In this document: positions 8,450 to 16,822 of the stretch, piece by piece
How the letters are laid out: each line of letters begins with the position of its first letter
Numbering within the stretch: the stretch's first letter is position 1
Assembly (NCBI RefSeq): GCF_021538895.1
Contig: NZ_JADDRL010000036.1
Coordinates: 1-64,000, forward strand
Source: Streptomyces olivochromogenes
GTDB lineage: Bacteria; Actinomycetota; Actinomycetes; Streptomycetales; Streptomycetaceae
Length of the DNA stretch: 64,000 nt
Direction: 5' to 3'
The notes under the pieces: model-generated
What the model was told of the DNA's origin: nothing
The model's database searches: none
Seen by the model: only the letters and a program-made list of their open reading frames with translations
Translations under genes and position numbers: made by a program

Positions 8450-10343
8450 TCTGCTCGCGCCGCAGCTTCATCGACGGGGTGAGATGGCCGTCCAGCTCGG
8501 TGAAGTCCACCGGCAGGATCGTGAACTTGCGGATCGACTCCGGGCGCGAGACCAGCCGGTTCGCCTCGTCCACGGCCCGCTGCAGGATCGCCCTCAGCTC
8601 GGCGTCGTCCACGAGGAGTTCCGGCGGCACGGGGTGCTTGCCGTTCATCTGGCGCCAGTGGGTGATGCCGTCGAGGTCGAGGGTGATGAGGGCGCTGACG
8701 AAGGGGCGGGTGTCGCCGACGAGCATGCACTGGGAGATCAGCGGGTGCGAGCGCAGCCAGTTCTCCAGCGGGGCGGGGGCCACCGACTTGCCGCCCGCGG
8801 TGATCAGCAGCTCCTTCTTGCGGCCGGTGATCGTCAGATAGCCCTCGTCGTCGAGCTCGCCGATGTCGCCGGTCGGCAGCCAGCCGTCCCGTGTCGCGGG
8901 CACCACGCCGCCCGCCTGCGGATCCCAGTATCCGCGCAGCACGTGCTCGCCCGCGATCAGGATCTCGCCGTCGGCCGCGATACGGACCTTCGTGCCGGGC
9001 AGCGGCCAGCCCACGGTCCCCAGCCGGGGCTTCAGCGGCGGGGTCACCGTGGATGCGCCGGTGGTCTCCGTCAGGCCGTACCCCTCGAAGATCTCGATGC
9101 CCGCGCCCGCGTAGAACGCGGCGAGCCGGCGGCCCAGCGGGGAGCCGCCGCAGATCGCGTACCGCACGCGCCCGCCCATGGCGTTGCGGATACGGCGGTA
9201 GACCAGCGGATCGTAGAAACCACGGGCCGTCTTCAGGGCGCGGCTCGGGCCGGGGCCGGTGCCCGTCTGCTGGGCCTCGACCGCCTCGCCGTACCGCCGC
9301 GCCACCGCCGCCGCCCGGTCGAAGGACGACGCCCGGCCGCCCGACTCCGCCTTGGCCCGCGCGCTGTTGAAGACCTTCTCCAGCATGTAGGGGATGGTGA
9401 GCAGGCAGGTCGGCTTGAAGGCGGCCAGGTCCGGCAGCAGGTCCTCCGCCTTCAGGCTCGGGACGTGTCCGAGCCGCACCCGCGCCCGGACGCAGGCGAT
9501 GCCCACCATCCGTCCGAAGACGTGCGACATCGGCAGGAAGAGGAGCACCGACACGTCCTCCCCCTTCGCCTTGAAGATGGGGTGGAGGAGCTCGATCGCG
9601 TTGTCCACCTCGGCGAAGAAGTTGCCGTGCGAGAGCGCGCAGCCCTTGGGGCGGCCGGTGGTGCCGGAGGTGTAGATGAGGGTGGCGAGCGTGTCGGGGC
9701 CGAGCATCCCCCGGCGTACGGCCACCTCCGCGTCCGGCACCAGCGCGCCGAGTTCGGCGAGCCGGTCCACATGCCCCTTCTCCATCACCCACAGGTGCCG
9801 CAGGTCGGGGATGTGGTCGAGTTCGGGGCCCAGCGCGGAGGCCTGGGCCGCCGTCTCCGTCACGAGGGCCACCGCGCCCGAGTCCTGCAGGATCCAGCGG
9901 GTCTGGAAGAGGGAGGAGGTGGGATAGATGGGGACGGTCACCAGGCCCGCGGCCCAGGCCGCGAAGTCGAGCAGCGTCCACTCGTACGTCGTCCTGGCCA
10001 TGACGGCGATCCGGTCGCCCGGCACCAGGCCCTCCGCGATGAGGCCCTTGGCCACCGCGAGGACCTCCTCGGCGAACCGGGCGGCCGTCAGGTCCACCCA
10101 GGAACCGTCGGCCGTCCGCCGGCTGAGGACCACCGCGCGGGGGGCCGTCTCCGCGTTGTCGAACGGCAGGTCCCCCAGCGATCCGTGCTTCACGGGCGGG
10201 GCGAACGGCGGTACGAACGCCTCCCGCACGGCCCCGTCGAGCCGGCGCGTCTCGGGCTCGACGAGGATCGGCAGACCGTCGTAGTCGGTGGCCGAAACAG
10301 GTGCGGTTGAGGAGGCGGGGGCATTCGGAAAGGGCGTGGACAC
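8403..10343 (-). CDS. Long-chain fatty acid-CoA ligase (AMP-forming)
   Basis: 646-residue acyl-adenylate-forming ligase of the FadD15 type, activating fatty acids with ATP and CoA. Signature motifs are LIYTSGTTGRPKGCALSHGN (P-loop), GYGLTETTGAST, TGDIGELDDEGYLTI and TGRKKELLITAGGK. The GTG at 10343 is chosen because GAGGAG lies seven bases upstream; an upstream extension of 21 codons has no ribosome site. Its 3' end overlaps the convergent LysR gene. It is divergent from the fabG remnant and maoC gene, and all may belong to one fatty-acid regulon. Confidence 0.93.
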   Translation of the reverse strand: MSTPFPNAPASSTAPVSATDYDGLPILVEPETRRLDGAVREAFVPPFAPPVKHGSLGDLPFDNAETAPRAVVLSRRTADGSWVDLTAARFAEEVLAVAKGLIAEGLVPGDRIAVMARTTYEWTLLDFAAWAAGLVTVPIYPTSSLFQTRWILQDSGAVALVTETAAQASALGPELDHIPDLRHLWVMEKGHVDRLAELGALVPDAEVAVRRGMLGPDTLATLIYTSGTTGRPKGCALSHGNFFAEVDNAIELLHPIFKAKGEDVSVLLFLPMSHVFGRMVGIACVRARVRLGHVPSLKAEDLLPDLAAFKPTCLLTIPYMLEKVFNSARAKAESGGRASSFDRAAAVARRYGEAVEAQQTGTGPGPSRALKTARGFYDPLVYRRIRNAMGGRVRYAICGGSPLGRRLAAFYAGAGIEIFEGYGLTETTGASTVTPPLKPRLGTVGWPLPGTKVRIAADGEILIAGEHVLRGYWDPQAGGVVPATRDGWLPTGDIGELDDEGYLTITGRKKELLITAGGKSVAPAPLENWLRSHPLISQCMLVGDTRPFVSALITLDLDGITHWRQMNGKHPVPPELLVDDAELRAILQRAVDEANRLVSRPESIRKFTILPVDFTELDGHLTPSMKLRREQIMRDFATEVEELYGG

Positions 10344-10678
10344 GGGGCGGCTCCTCGGGCGTGCAGCGACGGAACGCTTGCTGCCTGTCGTACGTGCCTC
10401 GCGCACCGAGGCGTTCAGCGGCGGGCCGTGGATTGGGGGTTACCGCCAGTTAGGCAGGAGATCGTACCCAGCCACCTGTGGCGGGATTGTGCGGTTTACG
10501 GGCGGGTCCGGGGCCGGGGCTGTGCAGTCTCACGGGTGACGTGAGGGAGGCTCAGTTTCGGTACAGGACCGCCGCGAGCGTGTCCTGGTTGGGTAGCCTT
10601 ACCTCCGGTAACCTTACTCCGGAGTAAGCATTCCGGTAAGTAGCCGCGCACGCACACCGAGCCGCATGGGAGTTGGAC
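10344..10678. promoter_or_regulatory. Intergenic control region of the lipid block with TetR-type palindromes
   Basis: No gene is seen in these 335 bases. The right part holds a perfect 16-base palindrome, CTTACTCC/GGAGTAAG (10613-10628). It is flanked by TTACC-TCC-GGTAA (10599-10611) and a half site CCGGTAAG (10633-10640). The cluster of GGTAA-like arms upstream of the fabG remnant and maoC is what a TetR-family repressor would bind, and a TetR gene lies at 11644-12291. The pairing of site and protein is inference. Confidence 0.55.
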
Positions 10679-10759
10679 ATGGCCGACCGCTACCTGAGCT
10701 TCACCGGCACGGCGCCCGGCCGCTTCCCGACCAGCGGCCAGAGCCTGCTGGGGGCGTGA
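10679..10759 (+). pseudogene. 26-codon internal-deletion remnant of a large fabG (3-oxoacyl-ACP reductase)
   Basis: The frame encodes MADRYLSFTGTAPGRF followed at once by PTSGQSLLGA and a stop. The first part matches what I recall of the N-terminus of the high-molecular-weight FabG (FabG4/Rv0242c type, about 450 residues), and GQSLLGA matches its C-terminus. The frame looks like an in-frame deletion of about 1.3 kb that kept both ends and the coupling to maoC: TGA and the maoC ATG overlap as TGATG. In mycobacteria fabG4 lies next to a MaoC hydratase gene, which supports the reading. It could still act as a short leader peptide that delivers ribosomes to maoC. Confidence 0.7.
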
Positions 10760-11604
10760 TGACGTCCGCCGCTCTTGTCCTCACCGACTCCCCCGCCCTC
10801 GCGCCCCTGCTCGCCCGGGGCGCGCTGCGCTCCCCGTTCAAGCGGCCCTGCCCGGACGCCGACTACCCGCGCACCCGGCTGGTGCTGCCCGGCGTGCGCG
10901 TCGACCTGTCCCGGCTGGCCGCGTACGAGCGGGTGTGCGGCTTCGCCACCGGCGACGACGGGCTGCCGGTCACCTATCCGCACGTCCTCGGCTTCCCGCT
11001 GGCCATGCGGCTGATGAGCGACCGGCGCTTTCCGCTGCCGCTGCTCGGCCTGGTCCACACGTCGATCGAGATCACCCGGCACACGTCCCTGCCCGCCACC
11101 GGGGAGTACGAACTCGCCGCGCACGTCGAGGGACTGGCAGCGCACCGGCGCGGGACGCAGGCCACCGTCGTCACCGAGGTGCGGGGCGCCGGGGAGGTCG
11201 TCTGGGAGTCGCGGAGCACGTATCTCGCCCGGCACCGCACCGGTTCCGCCGCCGCGCGGCCGGCCGGGGACGAGCCGGGCGGGCTGCCCGAAGTCGCCGA
11301 GTGGCGGATCGCGGAGGACGTCGGACGCCGGTACGGGGCCGCGTCCGGGGACCGCAACCCCATCCACCTGCACCCGCTCACCGCCCGCCTCTTCGGCTTC
11401 CCGCGGGCCATCGCGCACGGCATGTGGACCGTGGCCCGCTGTCTCGCCGCGCACGGGGTGCCCCAGTCCACCCGGGTGCGGGCGGAGTTCAGGGCACCGG
11501 TCCTGCTGCCCGGGACGGTGGAGTACGCGGCGCGGGACGGCCGGTTCGAACTGCGCGGCGGGGGCCGCACCCATGTGGAGGGGCGTGTGGACAGGCTCGG
11601 GTGA
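10759..11604 (+). CDS. MaoC-like enoyl-(acyl carrier) hydratase
   Basis: 281-residue double hot-dog protein of the HtdX/MaoC type, hydrating enoyl-thioesters. The C-terminal hot-dog carries the hydratase motif: YGAASGDRNPIHLHPLTARL (about 193-212), then FPRAIAHGMWTVARCL. Asp and His of the catalytic pair are present. The N-terminal half is the degenerate repeat, with DLSRLAAYERVCGF and LGFPLAMRL. Translation is coupled to the fabG remnant. With its reductase partner apparently deleted, the hydratase must work with another reductase or has lost its pathway. TetR control is likely. Confidence 0.9.
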   Translation: MTSAALVLTDSPALAPLLARGALRSPFKRPCPDADYPRTRLVLPGVRVDLSRLAAYERVCGFATGDDGLPVTYPHVLGFPLAMRLMSDRRFPLPLLGLVHTSIEITRHTSLPATGEYELAAHVEGLAAHRRGTQATVVTEVRGAGEVVWESRSTYLARHRTGSAAARPAGDEPGGLPEVAEWRIAEDVGRRYGAASGDRNPIHLHPLTARLFGFPRAIAHGMWTVARCLAAHGVPQSTRVRAEFRAPVLLPGTVEYAARDGRFELRGGGRTHVEGRVDRLG

Positions 11605-11643
11605 GGGGCGAGGAGCAAGGGGCCTACGGTCGCCCTGCCCCGC

Positions 11644-12291
11644 TCAGACCGTGGCCGGAGGAGTCCAGGGCCGCCCCTCCATGAGGTTGCCCAGGCCCGC
11701 CCAGGCGAAGTTCATCAGGGTCGCCGCGGACTGCCGGGCGGTGACGCCCGGGGTGGCGTTGGCCCAGGCGGCGAGGGACTCGGCGGCGCCGACCAGCGCC
11801 TCGGCCAGCCCGGCGACCTCCCGCTTGGGCAGGTCGGGGTCCCGGTGCGCGTCCCGGGCGGCGACCACGATCAGGTGGGTCACGAACGCGACGAGTTCCT
11901 CGCGCATCGCGGCGACCTCGGCGGCGAAGGGCTCGCCGTGGGTGCGGGCCTGCAGATGCAGCACCGACCAGCCGTCCGGGTGCTCGGCGGTGTGCGCGAA
12001 GAACGCCTGGAGCCCGTCCCAGAGTTGGCGGTCGGCGGGCAGTCCCGGCCGGACCCCGCCGCGGACCGCTTCGATCAGCGCCTTGCCCTCACGGCGGATG
12101 CACGCCGTGAACAGGTCTTCCTTGGAGTTCAGGTACAGGTACACCAACGGCTTGGACACGCCCGCCAGTTCGGCGATCTCGTCCATCGACGCGGCCATGT
12201 ATCCCCGCTGGCCGAAGGTTCTCACGGCGGCGTCGAGCATCTGCTGCTCCCGCACCGCCCGCGGCATCCGCTTGGTCTTCACGGCACCCAT
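11644..12291 (-). CDS. TetR family transcriptional regulator
   Basis: 215 residues. The helix-turn-helix occupies about 20-65: TFGQRGYMAASMDEIAELAG and VSKPLVYLYLNSKEDLF. A C-terminal ligand domain follows. The ATG at 12291 (MGAVKTKRMPR) is chosen; a GTG nine codons upstream is in frame but neither has a clear ribosome site, so the message may be leaderless. It is convergent with maoC (39-base gap) and probably binds the palindrome at 10613-10628, which would make it the regulator of the lipid genes. Confidence 0.93.
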   Translation of the reverse strand: MGAVKTKRMPRAVREQQMLDAAVRTFGQRGYMAASMDEIAELAGVSKPLVYLYLNSKEDLFTACIRREGKALIEAVRGGVRPGLPADRQLWDGLQAFFAHTAEHPDGWSVLHLQARTHGEPFAAEVAAMREELVAFVTHLIVVAARDAHRDPDLPKREVAGLAEALVGAAESLAAWANATPGVTARQSAATLMNFAWAGLGNLMEGRPWTPPATV

Positions 12292-12339
12292 GAGGGAAAG
12301 ACTAGTTGGGCGCCGCACTCCCCAGCGCGCGCAAGGGTG

Positions 12340-12639
12340 TTACGAAGCCTGACCCTGCGCCCGCGCCGTGTCGTCCGCCACGTCCTCCTGGCTGCGGTTG
12401 GCGGCCAGGTTGGCCTTGGCGCGGTCGACCTTCTGCACGACCTGCACGGACGCCCGGTCCCGCTCCTTGCGCAGCACGACCCAGCTGATCGGCGCCGAGA
12501 TCACCATGGCGAGCAGGATGATCCACAGGAAGTTGGAGTCGCCGAAGCCGCGCGGGAAGAGGCCGGCGTAGACAGCGCCCCAGACGACCAGGAAGCAGCC
12601 CGCCAAGATACCGAGGCGCATCAGCGTGTAGCGGAGCAT
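12340..12639 (-). CDS. DUF4229 family small membrane protein
   Basis: 99-residue actinobacterial membrane protein. It opens MLRYTLMRLGILAGCFLVVW and has a second hydrophobic segment, FLWIILLAMVISAPISWVVL, followed by a charged cytoplasmic tail rich in Lys, Arg and Asp. The pattern of two helices and a RKERDRAS-type tail is that of DUF4229. The ATG at 12639 is preferred over an upstream TTG. Function unknown. It sits between the TetR gene and a GNAT/mqnE unit on the same strand. Confidence 0.88.
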   Translation of the reverse strand: MLRYTLMRLGILAGCFLVVWGAVYAGLFPRGFGDSNFLWIILLAMVISAPISWVVLRKERDRASVQVVQKVDRAKANLAANRSQEDVADDTARAQGQAS

Positions 12640-12753
12640 CTCAATCCACTCTTCCGAATCGAACGGTCTGAACAGCCACAAAGGGCACCGTCCAGTGAAG
12701 CACGTTCCGGACCCGATCTTGCAGGGGGGTGGCCGGGGGCGCGGGGCGGGCGG

Positions 12754-13275
12754 TCACAGCGGCAGCAGCATCGTGATGTCGTCGCGGTGGTCGCCCGGCC
12801 CGACCCGTATCGCGCCCGGCACGCGGCCGACCTCCCGGTATCCGCAGGAGGCGTAGAACCGCTCCAGGCCCAGGCCGCTGCGGCAGGTGAGCCGGATCGC
12901 GTCGATGTCCTCGAAGCCGCGCCCCGCGTCGGCGGCGGCCGCCAGCAGGTCACGGCCGTACCCCCGGCCCTGGTACTTCGGGTGCACCATCACGGTGTAG
13001 AGCCACAGCCAGTGCGTCTTCAGCCGGTGCGTGTTGAAGGCGAGGAACGCGGTCGCGGCCACCCGCCCCTCCTCGTCGTGCCCGACGAGCAGCCGCATCC
13101 GTCCCCCGGCCATCTCCGCGAGGTGCCTCAGCAGCTCCGGGCGTATGTCCTCCCGGGTGACCGGCGCCACGAAGCCGACCGCCCCGCCGGAGTTGGTGAC
13201 CTCGGTCCACAGATCGAGGACACCGTCCCGCAGGGCGGGCGTGACGGCGGGGTCCAGCGTGAAGGTGAGCGGCAC
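12754..13275 (-). CDS. GNAT family N-acetyltransferase
   Basis: 173 residues with the GNAT acetyl-CoA site: LWLYTVMVHPKYQGRGYGRD (V-x-P...Q-x-x-G-x-G), then RLTCRSGLGLERFYASCGYR near the C-terminus. Substrate unknown. Its GTG start lies one base after the mqnE stop codon, so it is translationally coupled to mqnE, an unexplained partnership with menaquinone synthesis. Confidence 0.9.
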   Translation of the reverse strand: MPLTFTLDPAVTPALRDGVLDLWTEVTNSGGAVGFVAPVTREDIRPELLRHLAEMAGGRMRLLVGHDEEGRVAATAFLAFNTHRLKTHWLWLYTVMVHPKYQGRGYGRDLLAAAADAGRGFEDIDAIRLTCRSGLGLERFYASCGYREVGRVPGAIRVGPGDHRDDITMLLPL

Positions 13276-13276
13276 G

Positions 13277-14440
13277 TCAGACGCGCATGGGCTGCGGGGA
13301 CTCGCGGCGCGCCGGGTCCGGGCCGTCGTACTCGCGGATGATCTCGTACCGCGTGTTGCGCTCCACCGGCCGGAAGCCCGCGTCGCGGATCAGGTCCAGC
13401 AGGTCCTCGCGGGTCAGCTTGTTCGGGGTGCCGTAGTTGTCCGCGTCGTGCGTGATCTTGTACTCGACGACCGAGCCGTCCATGTCGTCGGCGCCGTGCT
13501 GGAGGGCGAGCTGGGCGGTCTGGACGCCGTGCATGACCCAGAAGACCTTGACGTGCGGGACGTTGTCGAAGAGCAGCCGGGAGACCGCGAAGGTCTTCAG
13601 GGCCTCGGCGCCGGTCGCCATCTGGGTCCGGGCCTGCAGCCGGTTGCGGATCTTGCCGTCCTGCATGTCCACGAAGTCGTGCTGGTAGCGCAGCGGGATG
13701 AAGACCTGGAAGCCGCCGGTCTCGTCCTGCAGCTCGCGCAGCCGCAGCACGTGGTCGACGCGGTGGCGGGGCTCCTCGATGTGGCCGTACAGCATGGTGC
13801 ACGGGGTCTTGAGGCCCTTCTCGTGCGCCAGCCGGTGGATCCGGGACCAGTCCTCCCAGTGGGTCCGGTGGTCCACGATGTGCTGGCGCACCTCCCAGTC
13901 GAAGATCTCCGCGCCACCGCCGGTGAGGGACTCCAGACCCGCGTCGATGAGCTCGTCGAGGATCTCGGAGGCGCTGAGCCCCGAGATGGTCTCGAAGTGG
14001 TGGATCTCCGTCGCCGTGAAGGCCTTCAGCGACACGTCCGGCAGGGCGGCCTTCAGCTCGCGCAGGGAGCGCGGGTAGTAGCGCCACGGCAGGTTCGGGT
14101 GCAGCCCGTTGACGATGTGGAGCTCGGTGAGGTTCTCCGACTCCATCGCCTTGGCGAGCTTGACCGCCTCCTCGATGCGCATCGTGTACGCGTCCTTCTC
14201 GCCCGGCTTGCGCTGGAACGAGCAGTACGCGCACGAGGCCGTGCACACGTTGGTCATGTTGAGGTGCCGGTTGACGTTGAAGTGCACGACGTCGCCGTTC
14301 TTGCGCGTCCGCACCTCGTGGGCCAGGCCGCCGAGCCAGGCCAGGTCGTCCGACTCGTACAGCGCGATGCCGTCCTCGCGGGTCAGCCGCTCACCGGAGC
14401 GGACCTTCTCCTCCAGCTCGCGCTTGAGCCCGACGTCCAT
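13277..14440 (-). CDS. mqnE: Aminofutalosine synthase MqnE (radical SAM)
   Basis: Radical SAM enzyme joining 3-enolpyruvylbenzoate (the MqnA product) to the adenosyl radical to give aminofutalosine. The 387-residue protein has the 4Fe-4S cysteines as CTASCAYC (Cys66, 70, 73), then NGLHPNLPWRYYPRSLRELK and TGGGAEIFDWEVR, typical of MqnE rather than MqnC. The ATG at 14440 has AGGAAAGG nearby; a longer frame to 14560 lacks family similarity. It is followed by the coupled GNAT gene and preceded by an Lrp/AsnC gene, and forms part of the menaquinone cluster with ubiX, mqnP and ubiD. Confidence 0.97.
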   Translation of the reverse strand: MDVGLKRELEEKVRSGERLTREDGIALYESDDLAWLGGLAHEVRTRKNGDVVHFNVNRHLNMTNVCTASCAYCSFQRKPGEKDAYTMRIEEAVKLAKAMESENLTELHIVNGLHPNLPWRYYPRSLRELKAALPDVSLKAFTATEIHHFETISGLSASEILDELIDAGLESLTGGGAEIFDWEVRQHIVDHRTHWEDWSRIHRLAHEKGLKTPCTMLYGHIEEPRHRVDHVLRLRELQDETGGFQVFIPLRYQHDFVDMQDGKIRNRLQARTQMATGAEALKTFAVSRLLFDNVPHVKVFWVMHGVQTAQLALQHGADDMDGSVVEYKITHDADNYGTPNKLTREDLLDLIRDAGFRPVERNTRYEIIREYDGPDPARRESPQPMRV

Positions 14441-14520
14441 GCCAACACCTTTCCTCGACAGCTCGACCAACCGTACTCCCCCGCCTCCAGGGCGAACGGC
14501 ACCCCCGGGCGCCCTCGCCC

Positions 14521-14976
14521 CTAGACCTCTTCGGGCAGCTCGCCGACCCGGTTCTCCCACTTCGTGGACAGCACGATGGTGGTGCGGGTGCGGGAGACGC
14601 CCTTGGTGCCGCTGAGCCGCCGGATGATCTTCTCCAGGCCGTCGACGTCCGTGGCCCGGACCTTGAGCATGTAGGAGTCGTCGCCGGCGATGAACCAGCA
14701 GTCCTCGATCTCCGGCAGGTCCTTGAGCCGCCGGGCCACGTCCTCGTGGTCGACGGCGTCGGAGAGCGAGATGCCGATCAGGGCGGTGACACCGAGGCCG
14801 AGGGAGGCGGAGTCCACCGTGGCCCGGTAGCCGGTGATGACACCGGCCGCCTCCAGCCGGTTGATGCGGTCGGTGACGCTGGGTCCCGACAGGCCGACGA
14901 GGCGCCCCAGCTCCGCGTAGGAGGCCCGGCCGTTCTCCCTCAGGGCCTGGATGAGCTGCCTGTCCACCGCGTCCAT
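14521..14976 (-). CDS. Lrp/AsnC family transcriptional regulator
   Basis: 151 residues. The N-terminal winged helix-turn-helix is DRQLIQALRENGRASYAELG and LVGLSGPSVTDRINRLE. The C-terminal RAM (ACT-like) effector domain contains DIEDC-type segments such as LPEIEDCWFIAGDDSYMLKV. The ATG at 14976 has GGAAGG ten bases upstream; a GTG at 14994 six codons earlier is a plausible alternative. It lies inside the menaquinone cluster between mqnE and ubiX on the same strand, so it may respond to an amino acid and tune these genes. That role is inferred from position. Confidence 0.93.
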   Translation of the reverse strand: MDAVDRQLIQALRENGRASYAELGRLVGLSGPSVTDRINRLEAAGVITGYRATVDSASLGLGVTALIGISLSDAVDHEDVARRLKDLPEIEDCWFIAGDDSYMLKVRATDVDGLEKIIRRLSGTKGVSRTRTTIVLSTKWENRVGELPEEV

Positions 14977-15043
14977 GCGATCGAAGCCTTCCACTGAAGA
15001 GTTCCGAAGAGATGAGAGGTACTGCGACTTGCTCAGATGACGC

Positions 15044-15718
15044 TCACGTCGTGCGGGTTCCGCCGCCGAGTTCGCCCTCCCAGCGACGGTAGAGCCGGTG
15101 CGCGACACCCGCCGCGTCCAGCACGCGTCCGGCGACGAAGTCCACCAGGTCCTGGATGTGGGTCGCCCCCGCGTAGAAGGCCGGCGAGGCGGGCACCACA
15201 CTCGCACCCGCGTCGTCGAGGGAGACCAGGTGGCGCAGGGTCTGGCCGTTCAGCGGGGTCTCCCGTACGGCCACGACGAGCGGGCGGCGCTCCTTGAGGG
15301 TGACGCTCGCCGCCCGCTGCAACAGGTCCTTGGACAGCCCCAGGGCGACACCGGCCACGCACGCGGTCGAGGCGGGCACGATGAGCATCCCCTTCGCCGG
15401 GTACGACCCGGAGGACGGCCCGGCGGCGAGGTCACCCGCGCTCCAGTACCGCATGCCGTCCACGTCCACCTGGAACGTGCCGGGCTTGCCGTCGGCGCCC
15501 CGCGCCAGCCATTCCCGCAGGTCCTCCTGCCAGTGGCCGTCCCTGAAGGCGATCCCGGTCTCGTCGAGCAGCGTGAGCCGCGAGGCCCGTGACACCACCA
15601 GGTCGACGCTCTCACCGGCGTCCAGCAGCGCCCGCAGCACGGCGGCGGCATACGGCGTACCCGACGCCCCCGACACCCCCACGATCCAAGGCGCGCGCTG
15701 CGTTTCTCCTGCGTTCAC
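15044..15718 (-). CDS. ubiX: UbiX family flavin prenyltransferase
   Basis: Attaches a dimethylallyl group to reduced FMN, making prenyl-FMN, the cofactor of UbiD decarboxylases. The 224-residue protein opens WIVGVSGASGTPYAAAVLRA, the UbiX FMN-phosphate motif. It also has LIVPASTACVAGVALGLSKD and RRPLVVAVRETPLNGQTLRH, the conserved Arg-Glu-Thr-Pro segment. GTG start at 15718. It supplies prFMN to the ubiD gene product encoded at 18242-19693, and both belong to the late futalosine pathway. Confidence 0.95.
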   Translation of the reverse strand: MNAGETQRAPWIVGVSGASGTPYAAAVLRALLDAGESVDLVVSRASRLTLLDETGIAFRDGHWQEDLREWLARGADGKPGTFQVDVDGMRYWSAGDLAAGPSSGSYPAKGMLIVPASTACVAGVALGLSKDLLQRAASVTLKERRPLVVAVRETPLNGQTLRHLVSLDDAGASVVPASPAFYAGATHIQDLVDFVAGRVLDAAGVAHRLYRRWEGELGGGTRTT

Positions 15719-15829
15719 ACCTTGAGCGTACCGGTGGGACGCGGGGTGTTCAGGCCGGGTCGGCCGTCACCGGGTCCGGCCGGGGTCCGAGCCCGGGATC
15801 CGATCCTCCCGAGCACCCCGGCACCGTAC

Positions 15830-16732
15830 TCAGACGGTCAGGCCCCGGACCAGAAGGTCGAGCAGGGCGCACACGAACAGGGCAATGCCGATGAAGCCGT
15901 TGACGCTGAAGAACGCCCTGTTCAGGCGGGACAGGTCGTGCGGGCGGACGATGGTGTGCTCGTAGACGAACGCGCCCGCGACGATCAGCAGGCCGAGCCA
16001 GAAGAACGCGCCGGCGTCGGTGAGCGCCGCGTACCAGGCGAACAGGGCCGTCGTGATCACATGGCAGACCCGCGCGCCCCGGATGGCCGCCGGGATGCCG
16101 AAGCGGGCCGGGACCGACATGACGCCGATCTCGCGGTCGGTCTCGACGTCCTGGCAGGCGTAGATCAGGTCGAAGCCGCCGATCCAGATGCCGACGGCGA
16201 GACCGAGGACGACCGCGTCCCAGGACCACTCGCCGGTGATCGCCAGCCAGCCGCCGATGGGCCCCATGGCCTGGGCCAGGCCCAGGATGGCCTGCGGGAA
16301 GTTCGTGAACCGCTTGCCGTAGGGGTACACCACCATCGGGACGACCGCGATGGGGGCCAGGGCCAGACAGAGCGGGTTCAGCAGGGCCGCCGAGGCCAGG
16401 AAGACCACCAGGGCGATCAGCGCGCCCGTCCAGGCGTGCTTCACCGACATCGCGCCGGTCACCAGCTCGCGGTGGGCGGTCCTGGGGTTGCGGGCGTCGA
16501 TCTCGCGGTCGATGATCCGGTTCACCGCCATGGCGAAGGTGCGCAGGCCGACCATGCAGATCGTGACCAGCAGCAGGCGGCCCCAGTGGATGTTCTTGTC
16601 CCACTCGAACATCGCGGTCAGCGCGGCGATGTAGGCGAAGGGCAGCGCGAACACCGAGTGCTCGATCATCACCAGGCGCAGGAACGCCTTGGTGCGTCCC
16701 GGCTGCGGGATCGCGGCGGATGCGGAACTCAC
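15830..16732 (-). CDS. mqnP: UbiA-type menaquinone prenyltransferase MqnP
   Basis: Integral membrane prenyltransferase of about 300 residues and eight or nine helices. It transfers the polyprenyl chain to the naphthoate precursor of menaquinone. The two Asp-rich motifs are NRIIDREIDARNPRT (about 71-85) and YACQDVETDREIG (about 190-202). GTG start at 16732 with GGAGG six bases upstream. The ribosome site lies only a few bases from an IS605-like hairpin at 16750-16771, so its native leader has been replaced by the end of a TnpB element that separates it from ubiD. Expression may now rely on read-through or on an element-borne promoter. Confidence 0.93.
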   Translation of the reverse strand: MSSASAAIPQPGRTKAFLRLVMIEHSVFALPFAYIAALTAMFEWDKNIHWGRLLLVTICMVGLRTFAMAVNRIIDREIDARNPRTAHRELVTGAMSVKHAWTGALIALVVFLASAALLNPLCLALAPIAVVPMVVYPYGKRFTNFPQAILGLAQAMGPIGGWLAITGEWSWDAVVLGLAVGIWIGGFDLIYACQDVETDREIGVMSVPARFGIPAAIRGARVCHVITTALFAWYAALTDAGAFFWLGLLIVAGAFVYEHTIVRPHDLSRLNRAFFSVNGFIGIALFVCALLDLLVRGLTV

Positions 16733-16749
16733 TGAGAACCTCCGAGAAT

Positions 16750-16779
16750 GCCCCGGCTTTCAGATCGGGGCGGAATCAA
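16750..16779 (+). repeat. Left IS605-like hairpin
   Basis: GCCCCG (16750-16755) pairs with CGGGGC (16766-16771) around a ten-base loop, then GGAATCAA. It has the same orientation and the same GAAT...stem...TCAA plan as the right end. It is either the true left end or the leftover right end of an earlier insertion. Confidence 0.5.
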
Positions 16780-16822
16780 ACTCCTGCGGGGCAGGGTGCG
16801 GAAAGGTGAATCACTGTGATGG

